Origin: Xylanibacter ruminicola Ga6B6
Lineage (GTDB): Bacteria > Bacteroidota > Bacteroidia > Bacteroidales > Bacteroidaceae
NCBI RefSeq assembly: GCF_000687715.1
Contig: NZ_JHXD01000006.1
Location: 79,600-143,599, forward strand
DNA: 64,000 bases
Direction of reading: 5' to 3'
In this document: one piece after another, positions 16,770 to 26,387 of the stretch
Numbering within the stretch: position 1 is the first letter of the stretch
How the letters are laid out: every line of letters starts with the position of its first letter
Notes under the pieces: model-generated
Told to the model about the DNA's origin: nothing
The model's database searches: none
The model's input: only the letters and a program-made list of their open reading frames with translations
Made by a program: the position numbers and the translations under genes

Positions 16770-17375
16770 TTAATCTTTTATCTCATTGGCCTTGATACCG
16801 AGTGCTGCCATCAGCGAGTAGCCTAAGATTTCCTGACGGAAATTGCCGCCAGTTTGTGGTTGCATGCTGAACACGGTGATGCGTTTGTCATCATCGTCGG
16901 CATGGCGCAACGTCTCGCGTACCTTATTATATATAGAAGCATCTTCGGCGTTAGGTATCACCATCAGGCGTTTAATGTTCTTCTGGGCACAAACCAGTTC
17001 GAGTACCTCGCAAAAGAAATCGCCTGTTTTGGCGAACCCTTCGGCCTGATAGGCATTGATGGTAAACTCGCCCAGATGGTCCTTGAATGCCTTTTCGCTC
17101 AAGTCGTTAGCATAGTTGCCTGGTACGAAGTTGTTCATCTGCTGTTGATCCTTCTGGTGAATCAGGATTACCTGTATCTCGTTCTCACCTTCTCTCACGC
17201 CGCCATCGAGTGCAACGCAGTCAAGCCACTTGGCGATATCAGCCTGTGGAATACGTCTTCCAATCATGCGCTCGAAGTTCACAATGAGATTAAATGCCAC
17301 AGTATCAACGTAGTCCGCATCTACCAGTACCACGTTGTCACTCCACTTTACTTCATTATTCAGTTCGTTGTTCAT
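16770..17375 (-). CDS. conserved Bacteroidota protein of unknown function (possibly DUF6621)
   Basis: 201 residues from MNNELNNEVKWSDNVVLVDADYVD. The frame is open upstream to 17414, but a full promoter at 17384-17415 makes the ATG at 17375 the only plausible start. The protein is soluble, without signal peptide or membrane segment. Alternating hydrophobic strands and acidic helices (VVLVDADYVDTVAFNL; IQVILIHQKD; KRLMVIPNAED) suggest an alpha/beta fold. I recall similar proteins annotated as DUF6621 but cannot check. It is the first gene of the unit that continues into the dehydrogenase and recA. Its mRNA leader would be only about 3-6 nt. Confidence 0.7.
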   Translation of the reverse strand: MNNELNNEVKWSDNVVLVDADYVDTVAFNLIVNFERMIGRRIPQADIAKWLDCVALDGGVREGENEIQVILIHQKDQQQMNNFVPGNYANDLSEKAFKDHLGEFTINAYQAEGFAKTGDFFCEVLELVCAQKNIKRLMVIPNAEDASIYNKVRETLRHADDDDKRITVFSMQPQTGGNFRQEILGYSLMAALGIKANEIKD

Positions 17376-17383
17376 ATGGAGTG

Positions 17384-17415
17384 CAAATATACAAACTTTT
17401 TCGCTAAGCAACAAA
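17384..17415 (-). promoter_or_regulatory. promoter of the recA-containing operon
   Basis: On the minus strand TTTG (17412-17415), a 20-nt spacer and TATATTTG (17384-17391) match the consensus. The -7 box ends only 8 nt before the ATG at 17375, predicting a nearly leaderless message. Confidence 0.8.
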
Positions 17416-17429
17416 CTTTTCTCGTTTTA

Positions 17430-17461
17430 TTTGGTTTTCTTCTCACTTATTCGTACCTTTG
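17430..17461 (+). promoter_or_regulatory. promoter of the NhaD-type antiporter gene
   Basis: TTTG (17430-17433), a 20-nt spacer and TACCTTTG (17454-17461). It is divergent from the recA-operon promoter, the two -33 boxes being 14 nt apart. The leader is about 40 nt. Confidence 0.85.
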
Positions 17462-17504
17462 CAGCCAAATTCAAAACAATAATTAAAAAGTATTCTAAAC
17501 AAAA

Positions 17505-18836
17505 ATGTCAACATTAACAATTTTGATTGTCGTTGTGTTCTGTATAGGCTATCTTTGTATAGCTCTTGAGAGCCTGACAAAAGTAAATAAAGCGGCTATT
17601 GCGCTGCTGATGTGTGTGCTGTGCTGGACACTGCTTATGCTCGATCCTACATCGTATTATCCCAGCTTACTGGGCAGTGATGTGATGCACCACATATCCG
17701 AGGTTATCGAACATCATTTGGGCGATGCCGCAGGTACCTTGTTCTTCCTGATGGGTGCCATGACCATCGTTGAGATAGTAGACTCAAACGGTGGTTTTAA
17801 CTTTGTTCGTGACACATTGAAGACACGCTCTAAGCGTAAGCTGATGTGGCGAATGGCCTTTATGACCTTCTTCCTCTCGGCTATTCTGGATAACCTGACA
17901 ACATCTATCGTGATGATTATGGTGCTGCGTAAGCTGGTTCAGAGTCGTAACGACCGATTGATCTATGCTGCTCTGGTAGTTATCTCGGCTAACTCGGGAG
18001 GCGCATTCTCGCCTATTGGCGATGTAACCACCATCATGCTTTGGATCAAGGGCGTTATTACTACTCAGGGTGTGCTGACCGAAATATTTATCCCTTCGCT
18101 GATTTCTATGCTGATACCTGCCTTTATCCTGCAGTATCAGTTGGTAGGCAAGTTTGATAAGGAGCAGAATCTGCCAAAGGCCGATGTCAGCACCTTTACT
18201 AAGTCGCAGCGCGACATCATCTTCTGGCTGGGTGTTGGCGGTCTGTGCTTCGTACCCATCTTCAAGACGATTACTCATCTGCCTCCATTCATGGGTATCC
18301 TGCTTGTTCTGGGTCTGCTTTGGACAGTTACAGAAATCTTCCACTACAGTGCCTCTGATGATGACACCATGGCCAAGCGTGTAAGCGATCTGCTGTCGCG
18401 TATCGACCTGTCAACCATTATGTTTTTCCTGGGTATCCTGATGGCAGTATCCGTACTGCAGGAGGTAGGCGTACTCACCATGCTGGGTGGCGTACTTGAT
18501 ACCACTTTCGAGGGTAATCACTTCCTGGTAACAGGTATTATCGGTGTGCTCTCTTCGATTGTTGATAATGTGCCTCTGGTAGCTGGATGTATGGGTATGT
18601 ATCCTGTTGCTGCTACTGGCGATATGGCTATCGATGGTATCTTCTGGCAGTTGCTGGCCTACTGTGCTGGTGTGGGTGGTTCAATGCTTATCATCGGATC
18701 GGCTGCAGGCGTGGTTGTGATGGGTCTTGAGAAGATTACCTTTGGCTGGTATATGAAGAAGATTACCTGGGTAGCTTTTGTAGGCTATCTGGCAGGTATT
18801 CTTACTTACTGGGTTGAAAGAGCATTGTTATTCTAA
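17505..18836 (+). CDS. nhaD: NhaD-type Na+/H+ antiporter
   Basis: A 443-residue inner-membrane ion transporter superfamily protein that exports Na+ (or Li+) in exchange for H+. About 11-12 hydrophobic segments are visible from MSTLTILIVVVFCIGYLCIAL to the C-terminal GYLAGILTYWVERALLF. Characteristic polar motifs within membranes are FLSAILDNLTTSIVM near residue 125, ANSGGAFSPIGDVTTIMLW near 160-178, and LSSIVDNVPLVAG near 350. The Asp/Asn pairs in the two DN motifs are the expected ion-binding positions. It is monocistronic with its own promoter and ends at a bidirectional terminator facing the kinase operon. Confidence 0.93.
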   Translation: MSTLTILIVVVFCIGYLCIALESLTKVNKAAIALLMCVLCWTLLMLDPTSYYPSLLGSDVMHHISEVIEHHLGDAAGTLFFLMGAMTIVEIVDSNGGFNFVRDTLKTRSKRKLMWRMAFMTFFLSAILDNLTTSIVMIMVLRKLVQSRNDRLIYAALVVISANSGGAFSPIGDVTTIMLWIKGVITTQGVLTEIFIPSLISMLIPAFILQYQLVGKFDKEQNLPKADVSTFTKSQRDIIFWLGVGGLCFVPIFKTITHLPPFMGILLVLGLLWTVTEIFHYSASDDDTMAKRVSDLLSRIDLSTIMFFLGILMAVSVLQEVGVLTMLGGVLDTTFEGNHFLVTGIIGVLSSIVDNVPLVAGCMGMYPVAATGDMAIDGIFWQLLAYCAGVGGSMLIIGSAAGVVVMGLEKITFGWYMKKITWVAFVGYLAGILTYWVERALLF

Positions 18837-18841
18837 ATAAT

Positions 18842-18867
18842 AAGCCCTCGCTCAATGGCGAGGGCTT
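18842..18867. terminator. bidirectional terminator (CCCTCGC family)
   Basis: A perfect 10-bp stem AAGCCCTCGC/GCGAGGGCTT with a 6-nt loop, followed by TATTGTTTTTATTT on the plus side. It serves nhaD and the convergent kinase operon. The core CCCTCGC...GCGAGGG recurs at 32524-32563 and 36267-36306. Confidence 0.9.
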
Positions 18868-18875
18868 TATTGTTT

Positions 18876-21620
18876 TTATTTCCTTGGTATCCACATCCAG
18901 AAGGTAGAACCATGACCTTCACCTTCTGAGTCAACACCAATCTTTCCTTCGCATCGTTCGGCGATAGCCTTACAGATACTCAATCCTAAACCTGTACCCT
19001 GTACAAAGTCGTTCAGCTTTACAAAACGTTCAAACACGGCAGCCTGCTTATCCTTGGGGATACCAGCACCCGTATCCTCGCAGTAGAAGTAGATGCCACC
19101 ATCCTGCTCGCGATAGCCCACCTTGATGTGTCCCTCGTGGGTGTACTTGATGGCGTTGGTAGTAAAGTTGGTAAGTACCTGTTGTATGCGACCCTTATCG
19201 AGCGTGGCAGGGAAGGTGTCGTATGGATTATCCTTAATGAACTGTACGCCTGCCTCATCTACACGCTGTGCCAATGTCTGACAGATGTCGTCGAATACCT
19301 TGGCAAAGTCAACCTGCTCGGGTTGGATGGCCAGTGCCTGACCCACATTCGAGGCTTCGAGGATATCGTTGATGAGTCGCATCAGCATGTCGCAGTTGTT
19401 GCGGATAATGCGGATAAACTCCATACGCTCGCTATGTTCCTCAACCACAGGCAACAGATCGCTGAATCCCACAATGGCATTCAGAGGCGTACGTATCTCA
19501 TGGGTCATATTAGCCAGGAAGGCGGCCTTCATCTTACCTGATTCCTCAGCGCGCAGAGTCTCGTCCTTCAGCTTCTGCTGAGCTTCCATCAGGGTGTCGA
19601 TGTTACGAGCCACACCAAAATACTGATATACCTTTCCATTCTCATCGAAACTGGGAATACCGCTGATGGCATACCATACAGGATTAGGGTTGATAACGGT
19701 GTGCTTGAAGTGGATGGTCTGGTTGTATGGCTTAGCCAGAGCAATGGTTGCCATTGCATCCTTGAGCGCAGTTGCACTAAACTCATCAGTAACGCCACCA
19801 TAGAATTCATCCAAAGTCTTGGTGTAGTCGGTTTTGCGACCACTATAGCTGAAGTGGATGAGTCCCTCTTTCAAGTCGAATGTCCAAACAAACATCTTAC
19901 AGGTTTCAAGCAGATAACCCAGTTGGTTCTCGTAGGTCTTGATATCTTCGGTGGCTTTACGAATCTCGGTATCGTGCCTATGCTGTTCCAGATATAGGTG
20001 TCGTTCGGCAGTCATATCGCGGGCCGTTACCACGTAGAACTGCATCTCGCCATTCTCATCGAATGTTGGGCGTACCTTAATCTCGATATACTTGTAGATG
20101 CCAATCTCGGGATAGAACATGCGCTGACAAACGTGGAAGTTCTCTTTGTCGCCTTTGTGGTACAGACCTTTTACCAGGGGAACTTCGAACAGGTTCATCT
20201 GGCGGAAGAACTCCTCGCCATCCTTGTCAAACTCGCAGAGGTCGGCCATACGACGGTTCACGTCAATCAGTTTACCATCCTTGTCATAGAACGACATGGC
20301 TATCAAGCCATATTCGAACATGTTCTGGTATTTGCTGGCTATCTCTTCGTTCATGCGCTCCTCTTGTACCTCGTTGGTGTAATCCCTGAACGAGGTAATG
20401 ATGTAACGTGGCTTGTCTTCGTCGTATTCTACTACGGCATGTCCCTCAATCCAATGCCAGTCGGGCTTTTCTATCGTTCCTCTGTTATAACGACGCTTCA
20501 GATAGCCCAGATCCTTATGACCTTGACTCATCAAGCGCATGGCTTCGCTGAATTTACCCTTCTCTTCTTCGGGGAGGCGTTCCATAAACACGGCGTGACT
20601 CATACCTTCTTCGGGTAGCATATCGCCATATCTGTTTTTCAACCATTGTGTCTGGATGTCGAACTCTATCACATAGTATTTACCTGAACTCAGTGCTTTC
20701 TGCATCATCTCGTTCAGGTCAACCGATTTCTCAACAGCCTTTCGAACGCGGGTACGCATCATCTGACTGAACAGCAGGAAGATGATGGCTGCTGCGATGA
20801 TGCCAACCAGCAGAATGAGTGCCATGGGCGAGGCATCGTTGTGTACATTCTCGGGATGGAACCACCTGTCGTATATCCTCTCGACATCGCCCGATTGCTC
20901 CATACGTGCAAATGTGTCGTCGATAGCATGAATCAGCTCCTTATCGTAGCCGATGATACGCAACTCGCCAGCAGGGATATCGGTCTCGTCAAACTCAATG
21001 CCATCAATGTTCAGCTCCTTAACCTTCATCATCAGTGGCTGTTCGCCCCACATGTAGTACTTGTACTTGCCACTTCGGATACCCATCAGGGCCTCGCGGG
21101 GTGAATGGTACTCAACCTTAAAGGCCTTGCTTCTCTGTTCATTTATCTTCAAGTCTACATAGTCGTTTTTCTTCACTGTCAGTGTATCGTCCTTAGTAAG
21201 CTGACTGATGCGTCGGAGTGGACGGGTACCCTTCAGTCGTACAGCCCTTACATTATAATAGGTAATCATGTTCTGGGTGTACTCGAATGGGGGACGGTCG
21301 TATTTAAACTTCAGACAGTGGATAAGGTCGGCCTCGTGCCTGTCGAAAGTCTCTGTACACTGGTACCACTCTTTCATGATGAACTTGTGCGGAATACCCA
21401 GTTTGTCTAATATCAAGTTCAATACCTCAACATTGTAGCCATCAGGTTCACCCATGTCGTTTCTGAACTCATAAGGCGGGAACTCCCAGTCGCTCACAAT
21501 AATCAGCGGTTTTTCGGTGGTGTATTCACGTATATATTTGGCCGCAGCTTGCTGTACGTGGCACAAGGCAAGCAAACTGGTAATAGCAAGTATGAATATC
21601 TTTTTTGTCATGATCATCAA
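18876..21620 (-). CDS. sensor histidine kinase with periplasmic solute-binding domain and PAS domains (type A)
   Basis: A 914-residue membrane sensor kinase. Signal peptide (about 1-27), then a periplasmic SBP_bac_3-like domain (about 37-255; PLIIVSDWEFPPYEF...GEPDGYNVEVLNLIL) and one membrane helix (about 266-286). Several PAS modules follow (about 300-690), then HisKA with H-box THEIRTPLNAIVGF (phosphoacceptor His707). The HATPase has N-box NFTTNAIKYT, G1 EDTGAGI and G2 GTGLGLSI. All catalytic boxes are intact. No receiver domain is fused and no response regulator is adjacent. It is the last gene of a four-kinase operon and resembles the 660-residue kinase at 24404-26386 in its C-terminal half. 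The ligand is unknown; the classical amino-acid-binding Arg motif is not obvious. Confidence 0.9.
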   Translation of the reverse strand: MMIMTKKIFILAITSLLALCHVQQAAAKYIREYTTEKPLIIVSDWEFPPYEFRNDMGEPDGYNVEVLNLILDKLGIPHKFIMKEWYQCTETFDRHEADLIHCLKFKYDRPPFEYTQNMITYYNVRAVRLKGTRPLRRISQLTKDDTLTVKKNDYVDLKINEQRSKAFKVEYHSPREALMGIRSGKYKYYMWGEQPLMMKVKELNIDGIEFDETDIPAGELRIIGYDKELIHAIDDTFARMEQSGDVERIYDRWFHPENVHNDASPMALILLVGIIAAAIIFLLFSQMMRTRVRKAVEKSVDLNEMMQKALSSGKYYVIEFDIQTQWLKNRYGDMLPEEGMSHAVFMERLPEEEKGKFSEAMRLMSQGHKDLGYLKRRYNRGTIEKPDWHWIEGHAVVEYDEDKPRYIITSFRDYTNEVQEERMNEEIASKYQNMFEYGLIAMSFYDKDGKLIDVNRRMADLCEFDKDGEEFFRQMNLFEVPLVKGLYHKGDKENFHVCQRMFYPEIGIYKYIEIKVRPTFDENGEMQFYVVTARDMTAERHLYLEQHRHDTEIRKATEDIKTYENQLGYLLETCKMFVWTFDLKEGLIHFSYSGRKTDYTKTLDEFYGGVTDEFSATALKDAMATIALAKPYNQTIHFKHTVINPNPVWYAISGIPSFDENGKVYQYFGVARNIDTLMEAQQKLKDETLRAEESGKMKAAFLANMTHEIRTPLNAIVGFSDLLPVVEEHSERMEFIRIIRNNCDMLMRLINDILEASNVGQALAIQPEQVDFAKVFDDICQTLAQRVDEAGVQFIKDNPYDTFPATLDKGRIQQVLTNFTTNAIKYTHEGHIKVGYREQDGGIYFYCEDTGAGIPKDKQAAVFERFVKLNDFVQGTGLGLSICKAIAERCEGKIGVDSEGEGHGSTFWMWIPRK

Positions 21621-21629
21621 GTTTCGGAT

Positions 21630-24407
21630 TTAACAACGTTCCATTTCTATCAGCTTACAAGGTATCGAGAACCATACCATGGTGCCCTTGCCTTCGGTAG
21701 ATTTAAGCTCTATCTGTCCGCCCATATACTCTACCAACTCATGGCAGATACTGAGACCAAGGCCTGCGCCATTGTTGGCACCAGTTACAAATCGGTCGAA
21801 AATGTGTTCGATGTCCTCTTGCTTAATGCCACATCCGGTATCTTCTACCGATACAATCAGTCGGTCGGCAATAAACTCGTAGCGTGCCAATACCGAGCCC
21901 GAGGTGGTATGTTGTATGGCGTTGGTAAGTATCTTGTTAAGAATCATCGATACATTGGGTTCGTCAATCTCTACTATTAGACGTTTAAACGGATTCTGTG
22001 CCGTATATTCTACGCCGGGCTTCCTGTGGTTGTCCCATACAGATGAACAGCGTCCCTCGAAAATGCTGGCCAGGTCGATGGGCTGGGGCGAGATGGTGAT
22101 CATGCCGGCATCTAGTCGCGACAGGAACAGAATGTCGTTGATCAGTTTGAGCAGCGAGGCCGAGTTCTCCTTAATCTCATTGATAAATACAGCCTCGTCT
22201 TCAGGCGAGTGATCCATCTGAAACAGCTCGGAGAATCCTACAACTGTATTCAATGGCGTACGTATTTCGTGGCTCATGTTGTGCAGGAAGGCGTTCTTTA
22301 CCGTCTCTACCTCCTGAGCACGAACCGACTCCAATGCCAATTTCTCCTCTACGGCCTTGATGTCGCTGATGTCACGAATCAGTCCGAAGTATTCCACTAT
22401 CTGTCCATCCTTGTAGGTGGGCACAAAGTTAAACTGCAGGTGCAGAGTAACGTGGTCCTTGCGTCTGATGCAAGTCTTGATTTCTGCTCGCAGACTGCCA
22501 GGTTGCTTGTTATCCATCTTGTTCAGTATGCGTAGTGCCTGTTTCTCCGATGATGGAGCGATGAATGCCAATGCTCTGGTTTGGGTTAGCGAGTATTTCT
22601 CGTGGTTAATCTCGCTGAACACGGTTAACGTATGCGTGTCGAGGTGATACTTGGCCAGACTGATACCTCCTACTGCCAGCACATAGTCGATGTTACGCAC
22701 ATAGTTGGTAACCTCGTCCTGAATCTCTTGCAGTTCGTTGGTGTTCTCCTGTAGTTGTCGGTACGAGTGGGCTACCTCGGTAACATTACGTCCAGAACCG
22801 AAGAAACCGATACGCTTACCATCCTTATCGCGGATAGGCATTACCTGCAACTCGTAGTATAGCTTGTCGCGTTTCAACAGATTGTTCAGTGTACGCCCAT
22901 CGTCAGGTCCGTAAAATATCTGTGTGGCATAGAAGATTTCTAAGTCGTCGAGATCCAAATCTTCTATACCCAGCACATCGGATAGCGTGATGTGCTGTTT
23001 TTTGATTGTTTCTATGTCAACTCCTACTACAGCAAGTGATTTGGAGTTCATATCGGTGATATAACCATCGGCATCATAGTACACCATATCAACCATGGCC
23101 GAGTTAAACAGCGACTGATAACGCAGCATCGACTCCTTAATGAGCTGTTGGCGCATGCGCTCCTGGGTGGTATCGGTCTTCGAACAGATAATAACTGATG
23201 GCTTCTTGTGTTTGTCGCGTCGCAATACCGACAGGGTAGCCGTGTAGTTGTTGCTATGAATCAGGTCGTTCTCGTATTCCTTGAGCTGCAAGGTAAAGGT
23301 AGGAACTTTCTCCTCGATAACCAGGCGCAAGGCTTCGGTAAGTTGCGTAAAGTCGTTAGGGTCGAATCGGTGTGAGAATTCCAGCAGTGAATAGTTGCGC
23401 TCGGGGTAGCCGGCCGAATCCATCATCACAAAGAACTGTGAGGCAACATCGTAAGTACAGAACTTTACGTTACTGGTACGCATTACCAACGACAGACGTT
23501 CATTTTCCTTCAAGATTTTCTTTGTTATCTGGTGTTCGCGAATCTTGAAGAAGGCGTAGTACATGATAACGGCCAAAGCCAGAATGGCAAAGAACTTGAT
23601 CCAATCCCAGATCCATGATGGGATACCCGATTCCTGGCGCTCTGGGTAGAACCACTTGTTCTGGATAGCTGTCAACTGGTCGTTGGCGCGCAGTTTCGAG
23701 TAAACGCTATCCAGTTGCGCCAGCAGGTGATGGTCGTTGGCAAAGAACTTATACTCGCCATAGGGAAAGTCGAAAGGTGTGAGCTCCAGGTTATCGGTAT
23801 GGTATTTCATCATCAGCCACTTCAGCGACACAGAGTTCCAAAGTATCACACCTTTATTTTCAGAACTTACTGTCTGTATGGCCTCTTTCATGTCGTCGAA
23901 TGGGATGATTTCCTTGGCCCATCCGTTATCAATCAGTTTATGGTGACTGAAACTGCCCTCATGCACAATGATAGAGTAGTCGGTAAGGTCTTTTCCTGCC
24001 TTGGCATGGATAGCCTGACTTTTAGGAGTTACCAGACTATGGGTGAATATCTGCACAATGGTTTTGCCGTAGGATGAGTTGTTGCGGGCAAAGTCGGCAT
24101 CCATTCTCAGCATCAGGTCCGACTTATGGTCTTTCAGGTCTTTTTGGGCTTCCAGAGTTGGACGTAGTCTGATAACATATGGAATGTCGAGTTCTTTGAA
24201 AATCATCTTCAAAAGGTCGATATTATAGCCGTCAGGTTCGCCGTTCTCGTTCAGGAATACATAGGGCCACAGGTCCCAGGCATCCTCATACACCAACGGT
24301 CGCTGATCATTGTAAACAATGATGCTGTCTTTCTGAGCGTATGCGGTGCCAAATGACAGGTGGCAGGCTAAAAGTAGTACAAATATTCTAAATCTATTCA
24401 TAATCAT
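21630..24407 (-). CDS. sensor histidine kinase with periplasmic solute-binding domain and PAS domains (type B)
   Basis: A 925-residue membrane kinase. Signal peptide about 1-25, then a periplasmic SBP_bac_3-like domain (about 28-262, including NENGEPDGYNIDLLKMIF). A membrane helix lies near 270-290 (FFAILALAVIMYYAFF). PAS modules and a coiled region follow, then HisKA with SHEIRTPLNTVVGF (His713) and a HATPase with TNAIQHT, EDTGCGI and GAGLGLSI, all intact. Its C-terminal half is closest to the 678-residue protein at 26388-28424 (shared NYVRNIDY/QYIRDINY, FNFVPTY/FNLMPIT, KNAFLxNMS and the ending PCxxIxxER). The start overlaps the stop of the upstream kinase by 4 nt (ATGA), so translation is coupled. 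ATG at 24401 is an alternative start. Confidence 0.9.
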   Translation of the reverse strand: MIMNRFRIFVLLLACHLSFGTAYAQKDSIIVYNDQRPLVYEDAWDLWPYVFLNENGEPDGYNIDLLKMIFKELDIPYVIRLRPTLEAQKDLKDHKSDLMLRMDADFARNNSSYGKTIVQIFTHSLVTPKSQAIHAKAGKDLTDYSIIVHEGSFSHHKLIDNGWAKEIIPFDDMKEAIQTVSSENKGVILWNSVSLKWLMMKYHTDNLELTPFDFPYGEYKFFANDHHLLAQLDSVYSKLRANDQLTAIQNKWFYPERQESGIPSWIWDWIKFFAILALAVIMYYAFFKIREHQITKKILKENERLSLVMRTSNVKFCTYDVASQFFVMMDSAGYPERNYSLLEFSHRFDPNDFTQLTEALRLVIEEKVPTFTLQLKEYENDLIHSNNYTATLSVLRRDKHKKPSVIICSKTDTTQERMRQQLIKESMLRYQSLFNSAMVDMVYYDADGYITDMNSKSLAVVGVDIETIKKQHITLSDVLGIEDLDLDDLEIFYATQIFYGPDDGRTLNNLLKRDKLYYELQVMPIRDKDGKRIGFFGSGRNVTEVAHSYRQLQENTNELQEIQDEVTNYVRNIDYVLAVGGISLAKYHLDTHTLTVFSEINHEKYSLTQTRALAFIAPSSEKQALRILNKMDNKQPGSLRAEIKTCIRRKDHVTLHLQFNFVPTYKDGQIVEYFGLIRDISDIKAVEEKLALESVRAQEVETVKNAFLHNMSHEIRTPLNTVVGFSELFQMDHSPEDEAVFINEIKENSASLLKLINDILFLSRLDAGMITISPQPIDLASIFEGRCSSVWDNHRKPGVEYTAQNPFKRLIVEIDEPNVSMILNKILTNAIQHTTSGSVLARYEFIADRLIVSVEDTGCGIKQEDIEHIFDRFVTGANNGAGLGLSICHELVEYMGGQIELKSTEGKGTMVWFSIPCKLIEMERC

Positions 24408-26386
24408 TCAGTAATTTCTTGTTTACATGGAATCCATACCCAGAAGGTAGAGCCACAATCCTTGCCTTCGGATGTAACGCCAATCTCACCACCGCTGTTG
24501 TCGGCAATAAGCTTGCAGATGCTCAGGCCCAGACCTGTGCCCTGTACAAAATCATTCAGCTTTACAAAGCGGTCGAACACTTTTCCCTGGTGCTCCTTGG
24601 GTATGCCTGCGCCGGTATCTTCGCAGTAGATGTACAAGCCTTCCTTGTCCTGTCGCTTCTGCTGCTCATAACCAATCTTTATATGTCCCTGTTGGGTATA
24701 TTTGATGGCGTTGGTAACAAAGTTGGTTACTATCTGTTGGGTACGTCCGCCATCAATGGTTGTGATATAGGTGGGGTAGGGACTCTCTACCAGGAATTCT
24801 ATCTTGGGGTTCTTGATGCGCTGTGCCAACGAGGTGGCTACGCTGTTAAAGCACTTGGCAAAGTCGGTTCTGGTGGGCTTGACGATGATGTCGCCACTCT
24901 CTAACGATGAGAGTGCCAGAATATCGTTTACCAGACGTAACAGCATGTCGCAGTTGTTGGATATTACTTGTATGATACCCTCTCGCTCTTCGGGTGTGCT
25001 CATGGTTGCCAATACATCCGAGAAACCTACGATGGCATTCAGTGGGGTGCGTATCTCATGACTCATGCTGGCCAGGAAGGTACTCTTGCGCATTCCCGAC
25101 TGATTGGCGCGTTCGGTTTCTTCCTTCAACTGCTCCTGCTTGTTAATCAAGGCGGTAACATCTCTTATCACACCATAGGTACCCGTCTGCTTGCCGTTCT
25201 CATCATAGTATGGAATGCTATCGATAAAGGTCCACTCCAGTTCATCGCTGTCGTGGAACAACGGATGCATATGGGTCAAGGTCGACTTAGGCTCGTTAAA
25301 GAACTCGTAGGGATGGCGTAATCCTTCGGCAAACGGATCGTCGATAAAGTGGGTAATGAGTTCGTCGAAACCCATTTTGCTTTCTATCACGCTCATCTCG
25401 CGATATAAGGTTACCTCGCGTTTCTCGAACGAGGTGCGGAAAAAGTGCATGTCAACATTCTCCATCAGGTATTTCAACTCTGTCTCGTACTGCTCGATGG
25501 CCTGGTTGGTACGTTGCAGCGATGCTTCGTTCTCCTTGTCCTGTTGGTATAGCTTGCGTTCCTGGGTAACATCTCGCATATACAGTGTGAAGAACTCCAA
25601 TTGGTGGTCTTCATTGAGAATGGGGTGTATCCTGATTTCTGAATAACAGTTCACGCCACGCTCATACATCACTGTCTTGGTGCAGAAGTAGAGGTCGTCG
25701 GTAAGATTCTTCCGTAGGATATAACGGAAGGTTGGCAACTCAAACAAACTGTAGCGATGATAGAATGGGTCGTCTTCCGACTTAAACTTCAGTATCTCGC
25801 GCAACTTCTGGTTGGCTGTCAGCAGATGACCATCCTTGTCGTAGAAGGCTTGACCAACGATACTCTGCTCAAACAGTTTGCGGTAGCGGTCGGTTAGTTC
25901 GCGCTCTTCTTTCTCGGTCAGTATCTGTTCGGTCTTGTCGTTCAGCGTACAGTAAAAGTTGATGGGCGTTTTCTTGTCAGTCTGGTCGTATTCCACTACA
26001 CCCACATCGTGTATATAGCGCCAGTCGTTTTCGTGCTTATCCAGACTTCTGTCCCATCTGAAAATACATTCCGACGATTCGGCTCCTTTTACCAGTCGGA
26101 TCATGAATTCGGCGTAGAGATGGCGGTCGTCGGGATGTATGTATTCCAGACTCTGTTCGTAAGTCATGCCGTTGGCTGGCAGGAAATCGCCATACAGGTT
26201 ATAGGCCAGGTGGTTTTGCAGATTCAATCGGAGCACGTAGTTGTTATCGTTCAGCGTGCGTTGCATGATGGTAGCCATATCTTTGGCTCTCCAGGTATTC
26301 TTTCGAATGCTGTAGAGTGTAATGCGGTTCAATATCACACCAATGATAATCACCACCAGGGTTAATATAACTATCAGTATCTGCAT
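24404..26386 (-). CDS. PAS-containing sensor histidine kinase without periplasmic domain (type A)
   Basis: A 660-residue kinase anchored by a single N-terminal helix (MQILIVILTLVVIIIGVIL). It has three PAS-like segments (about 40-430), for example ANQKLREILKFKSEDDPFYHRYSLFELP and the PAC-like FFTLYMRDVTQERK. HisKA carries SHEIRTPLNAIVGF with His443. The HATPase has TNAIKYT, EDTGAGI and GTGLGLSI. Its last 220 residues align easily by eye with the 914-residue kinase at 18876-21620. It starts 1 nt after the stop of the preceding pseudokinase gene and overlaps the next gene by 4 nt. With no extracytoplasmic domain it must sense something at the membrane or in the cytosol, or depend on a partner kinase. 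Confidence 0.9.
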   Translation of the reverse strand: MQILIVILTLVVIIIGVILNRITLYSIRKNTWRAKDMATIMQRTLNDNNYVLRLNLQNHLAYNLYGDFLPANGMTYEQSLEYIHPDDRHLYAEFMIRLVKGAESSECIFRWDRSLDKHENDWRYIHDVGVVEYDQTDKKTPINFYCTLNDKTEQILTEKEERELTDRYRKLFEQSIVGQAFYDKDGHLLTANQKLREILKFKSEDDPFYHRYSLFELPTFRYILRKNLTDDLYFCTKTVMYERGVNCYSEIRIHPILNEDHQLEFFTLYMRDVTQERKLYQQDKENEASLQRTNQAIEQYETELKYLMENVDMHFFRTSFEKREVTLYREMSVIESKMGFDELITHFIDDPFAEGLRHPYEFFNEPKSTLTHMHPLFHDSDELEWTFIDSIPYYDENGKQTGTYGVIRDVTALINKQEQLKEETERANQSGMRKSTFLASMSHEIRTPLNAIVGFSDVLATMSTPEEREGIIQVISNNCDMLLRLVNDILALSSLESGDIIVKPTRTDFAKCFNSVATSLAQRIKNPKIEFLVESPYPTYITTIDGGRTQQIVTNFVTNAIKYTQQGHIKIGYEQQKRQDKEGLYIYCEDTGAGIPKEHQGKVFDRFVKLNDFVQGTGLGLSICKLIADNSGGEIGVTSEGKDCGSTFWVWIPCKQEITE

Positions 26387-26387
26387 A

